Made by a program: the position numbers and the translations under genes
Shown here: positions 5,966-13,551 of the stretch, in pieces
Position numbering within the stretch: position 1 is the stretch's first letter
Layout: every line of letters begins with the position of its first letter
Assembly: GCA_030066475.1 (NCBI GenBank)
Contig: JASJBO010000152.1
Coordinates: 1 to 13,551, forward strand
Direction of reading: 5' to 3'
From: Myxococcota bacterium
GTDB lineage: Bacteria; Myxococcota_A; UBA9160; PR03
Length of the DNA stretch: 13,551 bases
Notes under the pieces: generated by a model
Told to the model about the DNA's origin: nothing
The model's input: the letters and a program-made list of their open reading frames with translations, nothing else
Database searches by the model: none

Positions 5966-7218
5966 AACGTCCTGCCTCGCTGTGGGTCCCCCTGGCGCTG
6001 CTCTCGGTGGGCGCCGCCGGCGTCGCGCTGCTGGTGGCGACGCGGCCGGAGCCCGCGGTGCGGCCGCCCGAGACGGCCGCGCCGCTGGTGCGCGTGGTGG
6101 AGGTCGCGCCCGAGCCCGTGCGCTTCGTGGTGCACGCCCAGGGCACCGTGATGCCGCGCACCGAGAGCGAGCTGGTCTCGCAGGTGGCGGGCGAGGTGGT
6201 GTGGGTGTCGCCGGCGCTGGTGTCGGGCGGCTTCTTCGAGACGGGCGACCCGCTGCTGCGTCTGGACACGGCGGACTACGAGGCCGACCTCGAGACCGCG
6301 CGGGCCGAGATCGCGCGCGCGCGGAGCGAGCACGCGCGCGCGCGCAAGGAGCTGCGCCGCCAGCGCCGGCTGGCGGCCGGCTCGGTCGCCAGCGAGGCGC
6401 GCATCGACGACGCCGAGAACGCCTTCCAGGTCGCCGAGGCGGCGCTGCGCGCGGCGGGCTCGCGCCTCGCCCGCGCCGAGCGCGACCTCGACCGCACCGA
6501 GCTGCGCGCACCCTACGCGGGCCGGGTGCGTCAGGAGCGCGTCGACGTCGGCCAGTTCGTGAGCCGCGGCACGTCGCTCGCCACGCTCTACGCGATCGAC
6601 TACGCCGAGGTGCGGCTGCCGGTGCCCGACCGCGAGCTGCGCTACGTCGACATCCCGATCCGCTACCGCGGCGACGCCCCGCTGCCCGACGAGATCGAGG
6701 GTCCGCCGGGCCCCGAGGCGCAGGTCGCCCCGCTCCCGGCCGTGCGGCTGCGCGCCGAGTTCGCCGGGCGCGAGCACGTCTGGCAGGGCCGCGTCGTCCG
6801 CACCGAGGGCGAGATCGACTCGCGCACCCGCATGGTGAACGTGGTGGCGCGCGTGGAGGATCCGTACGCACACGGCGCCGACCGCGAGCGCCCGCCGCTC
6901 GCCGTCGGCCTGTTCGTGACGGCCGAGATCCTGGGCCGCGAGCTGCCCGCCGCCGTCGTGCTGCCGCGCTCCGCGCTGCGCGAGAGCCTCGACGGCGTCC
7001 ACGTGCTGGTGGTCGAGACGGCCGACGCGGGCGCCGAGACCGCGCGACTGGTGTCGCGCCCGGTCGAGGTGCTGCGCACCGAGCGCGAGCGCGTCGTGAT
7101 CGGCAGCGGCCTCGCGGCCGGCGAACGCGTCTGCGTCTCGGCGCTGCGCGGCGTGGTGGACGGCATGCAGGTGCGCGTGGTCGCCGAGACCGCGGCCCTG
7201 GCGAGCGCGCAGCCGTGA
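5962..7218 (+). CDS. RND efflux periplasmic adaptor (membrane fusion protein, HlyD/AcrA type)
   Basis: The adaptor bridges the inner-membrane RND pump and an outer-membrane channel. The 418-residue protein has an N-terminal hydrophobic segment (about 8-26) and no lipobox, so it is probably anchored by an uncleaved helix. A split lipoyl domain flanks a helical hairpin: the first half has SELVSQVAGEVVWV (69-82) and GDPLLRLD (95-102), the coiled hairpin runs about 103-178 with many Ala/Arg/Glu, and the second half has LRAPYAGRV (181-189) and VDVGQFVSRGTSL (194-206). Beta-barrel and membrane-proximal regions follow, with LPRSALR (334-340) and GLAAGERVCVSALRGVVDGMQVRV near the end. AGGAG at 5950-5954 sits 7 nt before the ATG. 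The stop overlaps the pump start (GTGA, 7215-7218). An insertion rich in Pro and acidic residues at about 230-258 is longer than I expect for AcrA-like proteins. Confidence 0.95.
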   Translation: MKRPASLWVPLALLSVGAAGVALLVATRPEPAVRPPETAAPLVRVVEVAPEPVRFVVHAQGTVMPRTESELVSQVAGEVVWVSPALVSGGFFETGDPLLRLDTADYEADLETARAEIARARSEHARARKELRRQRRLAAGSVASEARIDDAENAFQVAEAALRAAGSRLARAERDLDRTELRAPYAGRVRQERVDVGQFVSRGTSLATLYAIDYAEVRLPVPDRELRYVDIPIRYRGDAPLPDEIEGPPGPEAQVAPLPAVRLRAEFAGREHVWQGRVVRTEGEIDSRTRMVNVVARVEDPYAHGADRERPPLAVGLFVTAEILGRELPAAVVLPRSALRESLDGVHVLVVETADAGAETARLVSRPVEVLRTERERVVIGSGLAAGERVCVSALRGVVDGMQVRVVAETAALASAQP

Positions 7219-10200
7219 AGCGCGCGGTCGCGTGGTTCGCCGAGAACCCGGTCGCCGCCAATCTGCTGATGCTCCTCATGGTGGCCGGCGGCCTCGCCGC
7301 ACTGCCCGCGATCCAGCAGAAGTCGTTCCCCGACATCAACGTCGAGGTGATCTCGATCGCCGTGCCCTACCTGGGCGCCGCGCCCGAGGAGGTCGAGGAG
7401 GGCGTCTGCGTCCGGATCGAGGAGGAGATCCAGGGCATCGACGGGATCGAGAAGATCACCTCGACCGCGAGCGAGGGCATGTGCGGGGTGAGCGCCGAGC
7501 TGCTGAGCGGCTACCCGGTCGACCGCGCGCTCAGCGAGATCAAGAACGCCGTCGACGGCATCGCGACCTTCCCCGAGGAGACCGAGCGGCCGATCGTCAA
7601 CCACTACGTGATCCGGCGCAACGCGATCCAGCTGGCGCTCTCGGGCAACGCGTCCGAGCACGCGCTCAAGGTCTGGGGCGAGCGCATCCGGGACGAGATC
7701 TCGGCGCTCGACGGCATCACCCAGGTGGAGCTCAGCAACGCGCGCCCCTACGAGATCTCGATCGAGGTGCCCGAGGAGTCGCTGCGGCGCCACGGGCTGC
7801 GCTTCGACGACGTGGTGGCGGCCGTGCGCCGCTCGTCGCTCGACCTGCCGGGCGGCTCGATCAAGGCCGCGGGCGGCGAGATCCTGCTGCGCACCAAGGG
7901 CCAGGCGTACTCGGGCGGCGAGTTCCGCGAGCTCGTGGTGCTGACGCGCGACGACGGCACGCGCCTGCTGCTCGGCGACGTGGCGCGCGTGGTCGACGGC
8001 TTCGAGGAGGAGGACCGCTACGCCCGCTTCGACGGCCCGCCCGCCGTCATGATCCAGGTGTTCCGCGTGGGCGACCAGAAGGTGCTCGACCTGGTGGCGC
8101 AGGTGAAGGACTACGTGGCGCAGGCCCAGGCGCGCCTGCCCGACGGCATCGAGCTCACCGTGTGGCGCGACGGCTCGCAGGCGCTGCGCGACCGGCTCGA
8201 CATCCTGATCCGCAACGGCCGCGGCGGCTTCATCCTGGTGTTCGCGCTGCTGGCCCTGTTCCTCAAGCTGCGGCTCGCGTTCTGGGTCGCGATCGGCGTG
8301 CCGATCGCGTTCCTCGGCGCGCTGTGGCTGTTCCCGCTGCTCGACCTCTCGATCGACGTGATCTCGCTGTTCGCCTTCATCCTCGTGCTCGGGTTGCTGG
8401 TGGACGACGCCATCGTCGTGGGCGAGAACGTCCACTCCCACCAGGAGCGCGCCGAGGATCCACTGCGCGCCGCGATCAGCGGCACCCAGGAGGTCTCGGT
8501 CCCCGTGATCTTCGGGGTGCTCACCACGGTGGCCGCGTTCCTGCCACTGGTCGTCTCGCCCGGACCGATGGGACAGATCTTCGGCGCGATCGGCGTGGTG
8601 GTGATCTGCTGCCTGTTCTTCTCGCTGGTCGAGTCGCAGCTGGTGCTGCCCGCGCACCTGGGCCACCACGTGCACCCCGACCCGCCCGAGTCCGCGGGCC
8701 CGCCAGGCAGCGGGATCCAGGCGCGCTGGAAGCGGCTGCAGCGCCTGCTCGCGACGAGCCTGACCCGGCTCGCCAACGAGACCTACCGACCGTGGCTCGA
8801 GCGGGCGCTCGACTGGCGCTACACCACGCTGGCCGCCGGCGTGGCCGTCCTGATGGTGACGGTGGCCGTCGTCGCGACCGGGCGGCTCCGCTTCAGCTTC
8901 TTCCCGCCGGTCGAGAGCGACTACGTGTCGGCGATCGTGACCTTGCCGCAGGGCGCGCCGGTCGAGGAAACCGCGGCCGCGGTGCGCGCGCTCGAGGCGT
9001 CGGCGCTGGCAGTCCAGGCATCGCTCGACCTCGAGTTCGCCGACTTCTCGCGCGAGACCGGCGAGGCCTCGATCGTGAAGCACGTGCTGGCCTCGGTGGG
9101 CGAGCAGCCGGCGCGCGGCGGGCGCGGCCGCGCCACCGGCAGCGGCAGCCACCTGGGCGAGGTCAGCATCGAGCTGCTCGGGGGCGACACGCGGCCGCTC
9201 AGCGCCACCGACGTGGCGCAGCGCTGGCGCGAGGCGACGCCCGCCCTGCCCGACGTCGAGGAGCTGGTGTTCTCGTCGAGCTTCTTCTCGGTCGGCGACC
9301 CGATCAACATCCAGCTCCAGTCGGCCGACGTCGACGGGCTGCGCCACGCCGCCGACCAGCTCAAGGCGCGGCTGGCCGGGTACCCGGGCGTGATCGACAT
9401 CGCCGACTCGTTCCGCGAGGGCAAGGCCGAGCTCAAGCTCAGCATCCTGCCCAGCGCGGAGCCGCTCGGCCTGACGCTCCAGGACCTGGCGCGCCAGGTG
9501 CGCCAGGCCTTCTACGGCGAGGAGGCCCAGCGCATCCAGCGCGAGCGCGACGACGTGCGCGTGATGGTGCGCTACCCCGAGTCGCAGCGCCGCTCGCTGG
9601 CCGACCTCGACAACCTGCGCATCCGCACGCCCGCCGGCGACGAGGTGCCGTTCTACGCCGTGGCGCGCGCCGAGCCCGGGCGCGGCTACGCCAACATCAG
9701 GCGCGCCGACCGCCAGCGCGTGATCAACGTCAAGGCCGACGTCGATCGCTCCCAGGCCAACGCCAACCAGATCCTGCGCGAGCTGCGCCGCGAGTTCCTG
9801 CCCGAGCTGCTGGCCTCGCACCCGGGGGTCTCGTACAGCCTGGAGGGCGAGCAGCGCGAGCAGCGCAAGACGCTCGCCGCCCTGGCGCGCAACTACGGCT
9901 TCGCGCTGATCCTGATCTACGCGCTGCTGGCGGTGCCGCTGCGCTCCTATGGCCAGCCGCTGCTGATCATGGCCGTGATCCCGTTCGGCCTGGTCGGCGC
10001 CATCGGCGGCCACCTGCTGCTGGGCATGCAGCTCAGCATGATGTCGGTGTTCGGCGTGGTGGCGCTCTCGGGCGTGGTGGTGAACTCGAGCCTGGTGCTG
10101 GTGCACTCCGTCAACGCGCGCCGCGCGTCGGGCGTCCCACTGGTGCGCGCCGTGCGCGACGCGGGCGTGGCCCGCTTCCGCCCGATCGTGCTGACCTCGC

Positions 10201-10472
10201 TCACCACCTTCGCGGGCCTCACCCCGCTGCTGTTCGAGCGCAGCATGTCGGCGATCTTCCTGATCCCGATGGCGACGTCGCTGGCCTTCGGCGTCGCCTT
10301 CGCCACCTTGATCTCGCTGTTCCTGGTGCCGAGCGCGTACCTCGTGCTCGAGGACCTGAAGGGGCTCGGGCGCGGCGGGCGCGCGGAGCCGGCACGGCGC
10401 GGGCCTCTGCCGATCGCCGTGCAGAGGCGCGTGGGGGAAGACGCCACCCCGTCCGAGCGGCGCGCATCGTAG
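7215..10472 (+). CDS. RND efflux transporter permease subunit (AcrB/HAE-1-like)
   Basis: This 1085-residue inner-membrane pump exports an unidentified substrate using proton motive force. It has the two-fold RND layout: TM1 near 14-34 after WFAENPVAANLL, a large periplasmic loop, a TM2-6 bundle from about 335, then TM7 near 538-556, a second loop, and TM8-12 from about 893. The proton-relay motif VDDAIVVGENV is in TM4 (Asp397-Asp398). TM10 reads GVVVNSSLVLVHSVN (Ser958, His964), where relatives that I recall usually have VVNDSLVLVD. The segment FRPIVLTSLTTFAGLTPL and the LIPMATSLAFG motif are typical. The start is GTG at 7215, overlapping the adaptor stop; no other start keeps TM1 with such coupling. 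The length is slightly above AcrB (1049). The stop TAG ends 4 nt before the end of a convergent gene. Family assignment is firm; substrate is unknown, and a heavy-metal type seems unlikely from the motifs. Confidence 0.95.
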   Translation: MKRAVAWFAENPVAANLLMLLMVAGGLAALPAIQQKSFPDINVEVISIAVPYLGAAPEEVEEGVCVRIEEEIQGIDGIEKITSTASEGMCGVSAELLSGYPVDRALSEIKNAVDGIATFPEETERPIVNHYVIRRNAIQLALSGNASEHALKVWGERIRDEISALDGITQVELSNARPYEISIEVPEESLRRHGLRFDDVVAAVRRSSLDLPGGSIKAAGGEILLRTKGQAYSGGEFRELVVLTRDDGTRLLLGDVARVVDGFEEEDRYARFDGPPAVMIQVFRVGDQKVLDLVAQVKDYVAQAQARLPDGIELTVWRDGSQALRDRLDILIRNGRGGFILVFALLALFLKLRLAFWVAIGVPIAFLGALWLFPLLDLSIDVISLFAFILVLGLLVDDAIVVGENVHSHQERAEDPLRAAISGTQEVSVPVIFGVLTTVAAFLPLVVSPGPMGQIFGAIGVVVICCLFFSLVESQLVLPAHLGHHVHPDPPESAGPPGSGIQARWKRLQRLLATSLTRLANETYRPWLERALDWRYTTLAAGVAVLMVTVAVVATGRLRFSFFPPVESDYVSAIVTLPQGAPVEETAAAVRALEASALAVQASLDLEFADFSRETGEASIVKHVLASVGEQPARGGRGRATGSGSHLGEVSIELLGGDTRPLSATDVAQRWREATPALPDVEELVFSSSFFSVGDPINIQLQSADVDGLRHAADQLKARLAGYPGVIDIADSFREGKAELKLSILPSAEPLGLTLQDLARQVRQAFYGEEAQRIQRERDDVRVMVRYPESQRRSLADLDNLRIRTPAGDEVPFYAVARAEPGRGYANIRRADRQRVINVKADVDRSQANANQILRELRREFLPELLASHPGVSYSLEGEQREQRKTLAALARNYGFALILIYALLAVPLRSYGQPLLIMAVIPFGLVGAIGGHLLLGMQLSMMSVFGVVALSGVVVNSSLVLVHSVNARRASGVPLVRAVRDAGVARFRPIVLTSLTTFAGLTPLLFERSMSAIFLIPMATSLAFGVAFATLISLFLVPSAYLVLEDLKGLGRGGRAEPARRGPLPIAVQRRVGEDATPSERRAS

Positions 10473-10476
10473 GTCG

Positions 10477-11097
10477 CTAGGACGGGCCGCCGTCGGCCCG
10501 GGAGATCAGCTCGGCCAGCGCCCGGACCGCGGCGCGGCGCTGCTCGGCCGTGCCGGGTCGCGGGTCGAAGAGCGAGAGCAGCAGGCTGGCGTCGAAGGCG
10601 AGCATGAGGCCGGTCGCCAGGAGTGCGGGGTCCGATCGGGTCGGAGCGATCGCGGCCACGGTCTGCCGCAGCGCGCCGGCGAAGCGCTGGTTGAGGTCGA
10701 GCAGCGGCTTGACGACGCCGTCGCGCAGGTCGGGCGACTCGACCGCCCAGCGCACGAAGGCCGCGATCTCGTCGCGGTGCTCCCGCGCGAAGCGCTCGGA
10801 CGCGGCGAGGTGTTCCTCGAGCCGGCGCCCGGGCTCGACGTGGCGCAGGTCGCGCTCGAGGGAGTCGCGGAAGGGACCCAGCAGGCGCGAGAACGACTCG
10901 CGGAAGAGCGCGGCCTTCTCCTGGAAGTGCCAGAACACGGTCGCGCGGCTGACGCCGGCCCGCGCGGCGACGTCGGCGACGCGGGTGGCCTCGTAGCCGC
11001 GTTCGATGAAGAGCTCGGTCGCCGCGACCAGGATCCGCTCCTGGGTCGCGGCCTTCCCCGCGCCCGGGTCCCTGGAGCGAGCGTCGCTGGCGGGCAT
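10477..11097 (-). CDS. TetR family transcriptional regulator (second)
   Basis: The 206-residue protein has a clear TetR DNA-binding domain at about 18-66: ERILVAATELFIERGYEATRV, then VAARAGVSRATVFWHFQEKAALF. The C-terminal domain is helical (FAREHRDEIAAFVRWAVESPDLRDGVV) and is not recognisably related to that of the first TetR, so the two probably sense different ligands. The ATG at 11097 has only a weak SD (CCTCCC-rich leader on this strand). The gene is divergent from the HpnN-like gene across 164 nt and convergent with the RND pump, with 4 nt between stops. Divergence makes the HpnN-like gene its most likely target besides itself, but control of the neighbouring pump cannot be excluded. 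Confidence 0.93.
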   Translation of the reverse strand: MPASDARSRDPGAGKAATQERILVAATELFIERGYEATRVADVAARAGVSRATVFWHFQEKAALFRESFSRLLGPFRDSLERDLRHVEPGRRLEEHLAASERFAREHRDEIAAFVRWAVESPDLRDGVVKPLLDLNQRFAGALRQTVAAIAPTRSDPALLATGLMLAFDASLLLSLFDPRPGTAEQRRAAVRALAELISRADGGPS

Positions 11098-11145
11098 GCC
11101 GGGCGGGAGGGTACCGCGCCCGCCCGCTGGCAGGATGAGGAGAAC

Positions 11146-11205
11146 CGTCAGACGCGCAGGGCCTCTGAGTCCGATCCGGGCCAGAAAGAGGCCGGACGGC
11201 TGACG
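11146..11205. promoter_or_regulatory. Nested inverted repeats in the divergent tetR/hpnN-like intergenic region
   Basis: The 164-nt region 11098-11261 separates two divergent genes and must hold both promoters; no clear -35/-10 pair is visible in this GC-rich DNA. CGTCAG (11146-11151) is mirrored by CTGACG (11200-11205), and inside it GGCCTCT (11160-11166) is mirrored by AGAGGCC (11187-11193). Such nested symmetry could be paired regulator sites or a long hairpin. Binding by the divergent TetR protein is a guess from location. Confidence 0.35.
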
Positions 11206-11235
11206 CCAGCAAGCCCTCCGCGCTCTAGGGTCGGA

Positions 11236-11252
11236 CGGGCCCCACAGGCCCG
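11236..11252 (+). promoter_or_regulatory. Leader hairpin beside the hpnN-like ribosome-binding site
   Basis: CGGGCC (11236-11241) pairs with GGCCCG (11247-11252) around the 5-nt loop CCACA. The stem ends within the G-run (11252-11257) that is the only SD-like sequence before the ATG at 11262. If it forms in the mRNA it could limit ribosome access. In such GC-rich DNA a chance stem of this size is quite possible. Confidence 0.25.
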
Positions 11253-11261
11253 GGGGGCACC

Positions 11262-13551
11262 ATGGCGACTCGCTGGCTCTGCGCCTGGGTCGAGATCGTT
11301 CGCAGACACGCCGTCCTCACGGTCGCCGCGTGCGCGCTGGCCACGGGCTTATCGCTCTGGCTCGCAGCGGGTACGCTCGGACTCGACTCGAACACGATCC
11401 GGCTCTTCCCCGAGGACCTGGCCGCCCGCCGCAACCACGACGCCTTCGTGGCGCTCTTCCCGGATCTCGAGAACGCCGTGCTCATCGTGCTCGACGCCGA
11501 GACACCGGACCTGGCGCGCGAGGCGGCCGAGCGGCTCCGCGAGCGCCTGGCAGGCGACACCGCCCACTTCGACGACGTCTACCTGCCGGCCGGCGGCGCC
11601 TTCTTCGAGCGCCACGCCCTGCTCTACCGGAGCGTCGACGAGCTGCATCGCTTCGGCGACCAGCTCCTGCGCGTGCAGCCCGTCGTCGCGGCGCTGCAGC
11701 GCGACGGGAGCATCGCGAACCTGGCGTCGCTGGTGGAGCTCGGCCTGCGCGAGCTGGGCCCCGACGGCTCCGACGACGCGCTCTGGTCGGACGTCCTGGA
11801 TCGCATCGGGCAGGCCAGCGTCGAGGTCTACGAGGAGCACCCCGTCGCCGTGTCGTGGGAGGAGGTGCTGGTGCGGGGCTCCGCGCTCGCGGTGACGGCG
11901 CGCCGCGTGCTCGTCACGCACCCGGTGCTCGACTTCTCGCAGGCGCTGCCCGCCGCGGCGCCGCTGGCCGCGATTCGCGAGGCGGCGTCGGACCTCGGCA
12001 TCGTCCCCGAGCGGGGCGTGCGGATGCGGGTCACGGGCAATCCCGCACTCACCCACGAGGAGACCCTCAGCATCGTCTGGGACATCGGCGTGGCCGGCTG
12101 CTTCTGCCTGCTGATCGTGTGCGGGATCCTCACGCTCGCCCTGCGCTCCGCCCGCCTCGTGGCCGCCGCGGTGATCACGCTGCTGACGGGCCTCGCCTGG
12201 ACCGCGGCCTTCGCGGGCGCGGCCGTGGGCGACCTCAACGTCATCTCCGTCGCGGCTGGAGTGCTCTTCCTCGGCCTCGGGATCGACTTCGGCATCCACC
12301 TCTGCATGCGCTACGCGGAGCGCCTCCAGCGCGTCGGCGACCACGCCCGCGCGCTCCGCGAGGCGACCCGCAGCGTGGGAGGCTCGCTGGTCCTCTGCAC
12401 CGTCACCACCTCGATCGGGTTCTTCGCGTTCCTGCCGACCGACTACCAGGGCGTCGCCGAGCTGGGCCTCATCACGGGGGTCGGGCTGGTGCTGATCCTC
12501 TTCCTCACCCTGACGCTGCTGCCCGCGCTGCTCTCGAGCGTTCTTCGCGTCGATCCGGTGCGGCTGGGCGACCGCGGCCTCCAGTTCCGGGCGCCGGCGT
12601 TCCGGATGACCGCGGCGTTCCTCGCGCGGCATCCCGTCGCGATCCGTTCGGTCTCCCTCGCCGCGGCGATGGGCGCGCTGCTGCTGCTTCCGGCCACGCG
12701 CTTCGATGCCAACATCGTCGACATGCGCGACCCCTCGACCGAGTCGGTGCAGACCTTCAATGATCTGCTCGCCGAGGCGGGCGCGTCCTCGCCCTGGTAC
12801 GCGAACTCCGTGGTCGCGAGCCTCGACCGGGCCGATGCCCTCAAGCGGGAGATCTCAGCACTCGACGAGGTCGAGCGGGCGATCACGCTCTCCGACTACG
12901 TCCCGGACGACCAGGAGGAGAAGCTCGAGATCCTGGCCGACATCGCGTTCCTGATGGACGCACCGCCCGGCCCGGGAGCGGGCGCCGCGGGGCGCCTCGA
13001 CGAGGCGGCTCAGGTCGAGGCGCTGCGCCGGCTCCACGCCTTCATCGGCGAGTTCCGCGGCTACGGACCCGAATCCCCCCTGCGCGCCAGCGTCCGCGAC
13101 CTCGAGCAGAAGCTGGCGACGTTCCTGGCGCGCGCCGACGACGCGACGGATCCGGGCCCGGCGCTGGCCGAGCTCGAGTCGATCCTGCTCTCCTCGCTCC
13201 CCGCCCAGCTCGAGCGCCTGCAGCGCAGCCTCGCGACGCCGGGAGTCACCCGCGCCGACCTGCCCGAGCGGCTCGTCGCGCGCCTGATGGCGCCCGACGG
13301 CCGCGCGCGCATCCAGGCCTTTCCGCGCGACAGCCTGCGCGACGAGGCCGCCTTCGCGCGCTTCGTCGACGCCGTTCTCGAGGTCGACCCGGACGCGACG
13401 GGCGTCGCCGTGAATCTCGTGGCCTTCTCGCGCACCACCCAGCAGGCCTTCCGGCAGGCGCTCTCCGGCGCGGTCGTCGTGATCGCCACCATCCTCTGGA
13501 TCCTGTGGCGCAGGCCGCGCGAGGTCGTCACGGTCCTGGCCCCGCTGTTCC
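11262..13551 (+). CDS. hpnN: HpnN-like RND/MMPL-family transporter (partial, 3' end outside window)
   Basis: The frame from ATG 11262 is open to the window edge without a stop (763 codons visible). An in-frame TAG at 11226-11228 fixes the start after it. The protein begins MATRWLCAWVEIVRRH, with TM1 near 17-37, then a periplasmic loop with LDSNTIRLFPEDL (41-53) and VTGNPALTHEE (257-267). A TM2-6 bundle follows with LGLGIDFGIHLCMRY, in which Asp342 lies in the conserved TM4 core. TM7 is near 461-480, a second loop follows with DANIVDMRDPSTESVQTFNDLL, and TM8 is near 734-750. This is the HpnN layout of hopanoid-producing bacteria, in which HpnN moves hopanoids to the outer membrane. About 100 residues with the last helices are probably missing. 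No hopanoid synthesis gene is visible, so the substrate is inferred; a general MMPL lipid exporter is the alternative. Confidence 0.85.
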   Translation, partial: MATRWLCAWVEIVRRHAVLTVAACALATGLSLWLAAGTLGLDSNTIRLFPEDLAARRNHDAFVALFPDLENAVLIVLDAETPDLAREAAERLRERLAGDTAHFDDVYLPAGGAFFERHALLYRSVDELHRFGDQLLRVQPVVAALQRDGSIANLASLVELGLRELGPDGSDDALWSDVLDRIGQASVEVYEEHPVAVSWEEVLVRGSALAVTARRVLVTHPVLDFSQALPAAAPLAAIREAASDLGIVPERGVRMRVTGNPALTHEETLSIVWDIGVAGCFCLLIVCGILTLALRSARLVAAAVITLLTGLAWTAAFAGAAVGDLNVISVAAGVLFLGLGIDFGIHLCMRYAERLQRVGDHARALREATRSVGGSLVLCTVTTSIGFFAFLPTDYQGVAELGLITGVGLVLILFLTLTLLPALLSSVLRVDPVRLGDRGLQFRAPAFRMTAAFLARHPVAIRSVSLAAAMGALLLLPATRFDANIVDMRDPSTESVQTFNDLLAEAGASSPWYANSVVASLDRADALKREISALDEVERAITLSDYVPDDQEEKLEILADIAFLMDAPPGPGAGAAGRLDEAAQVEALRRLHAFIGEFRGYGPESPLRASVRDLEQKLATFLARADDATDPGPALAELESILLSSLPAQLERLQRSLATPGVTRADLPERLVARLMAPDGRARIQAFPRDSLRDEAAFARFVDAVLEVDPDATGVAVNLVAFSRTTQQAFRQALSGAVVVIATILWILWRRPREVVTVLAPLF

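Noticed and set aside
1829..7339. A very long open frame on the minus strand (over 1,800 codons), and others such as 6663-10106
   Set aside because: They lie opposite glmS, the oxidase, the tetR/adaptor genes and the pump, and read as low-complexity Arg/Ala/Gly/His-rich protein. Long antisense open frames are expected in DNA this GC-rich.
10483..10500. Stem CGGGCCG-CCGT-CGGCCCG at the convergent pump/tetR junction as a shared terminator
   Set aside because: It lies inside the last codons of the tetR gene and has no T-run on either side. In GC-rich coding DNA such a stem may be chance, so it is not called.
11330..12763. Open frames overlapping the hpnN-like gene in other frames on both strands (also 11349-12632 minus)
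   Set aside because: The frame from 11262 gives a convincing RND/MMPL protein with membrane segments and motifs; the others are Arg/Ala-rich without motifs.

Overview
The window is very GC-rich chromosomal DNA. Third codon positions are almost always G or C, genes are tightly packed, and two resistance-nodulation-division (RND) type exporters point to a Gram-negative, outer-membrane bacterium. An HpnN-like (hopanoid-associated) transporter, a PEP-CTERM-like tail on a secreted multicopper oxidase, and GACC-type cysteine-rich repeats would fit a 'deltaproteobacterial' lineage such as Myxococcota or Binatota. That placement is inference from gene content; there is no rRNA or other marker here. 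I see no tRNA, rRNA, CRISPR array, insertion sequence or phage gene.

Layout. (1) 1-583: the last codons of an unidentified gene, an AT-rich stretch with a perfect 9-bp inverted repeat (74-97), an unrecognised 90-residue protein (136-408), then two tandem copies of an 80-nt hairpin-rich element (411-570) ending directly at the glmS ribosome-binding site. (2) 584-2416: complete glmS, for glucosamine-6-phosphate synthesis at the entry to peptidoglycan and LPS precursor synthesis. (3) 2531-5239: a large exported protein with signal peptide, DNRLRE-like domain, three six-cysteine repeats, a complete multicopper oxidase and a PEP-CTERM-like tail. (4) 5242-10472: a TetR regulator, a membrane-fusion protein and an RND pump in one operon with ATGA and GTGA overlaps. 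It is preceded by a 16-bp palindrome that looks like the regulator's own operator. No outer-membrane channel gene lies here, so the pump probably uses a TolC-like protein encoded elsewhere. (5) 10477-11097 on the minus strand: a second TetR regulator, convergent with the pump and divergent from (6) an HpnN-like RND/MMPL transporter that starts at 11262 and runs off the right edge.

Regions 4 to 6 form an envelope-export block: two pumps of different RND subfamilies, each next to its own TetR gene. The most unusual items are the multidomain oxidase and the duplicated element before glmS. In that element, one base pair of a mini-hairpin differs between copies by a compensatory swap, which argues that the folded form matters. 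I found no clear evidence of a wholly new multi-gene system.
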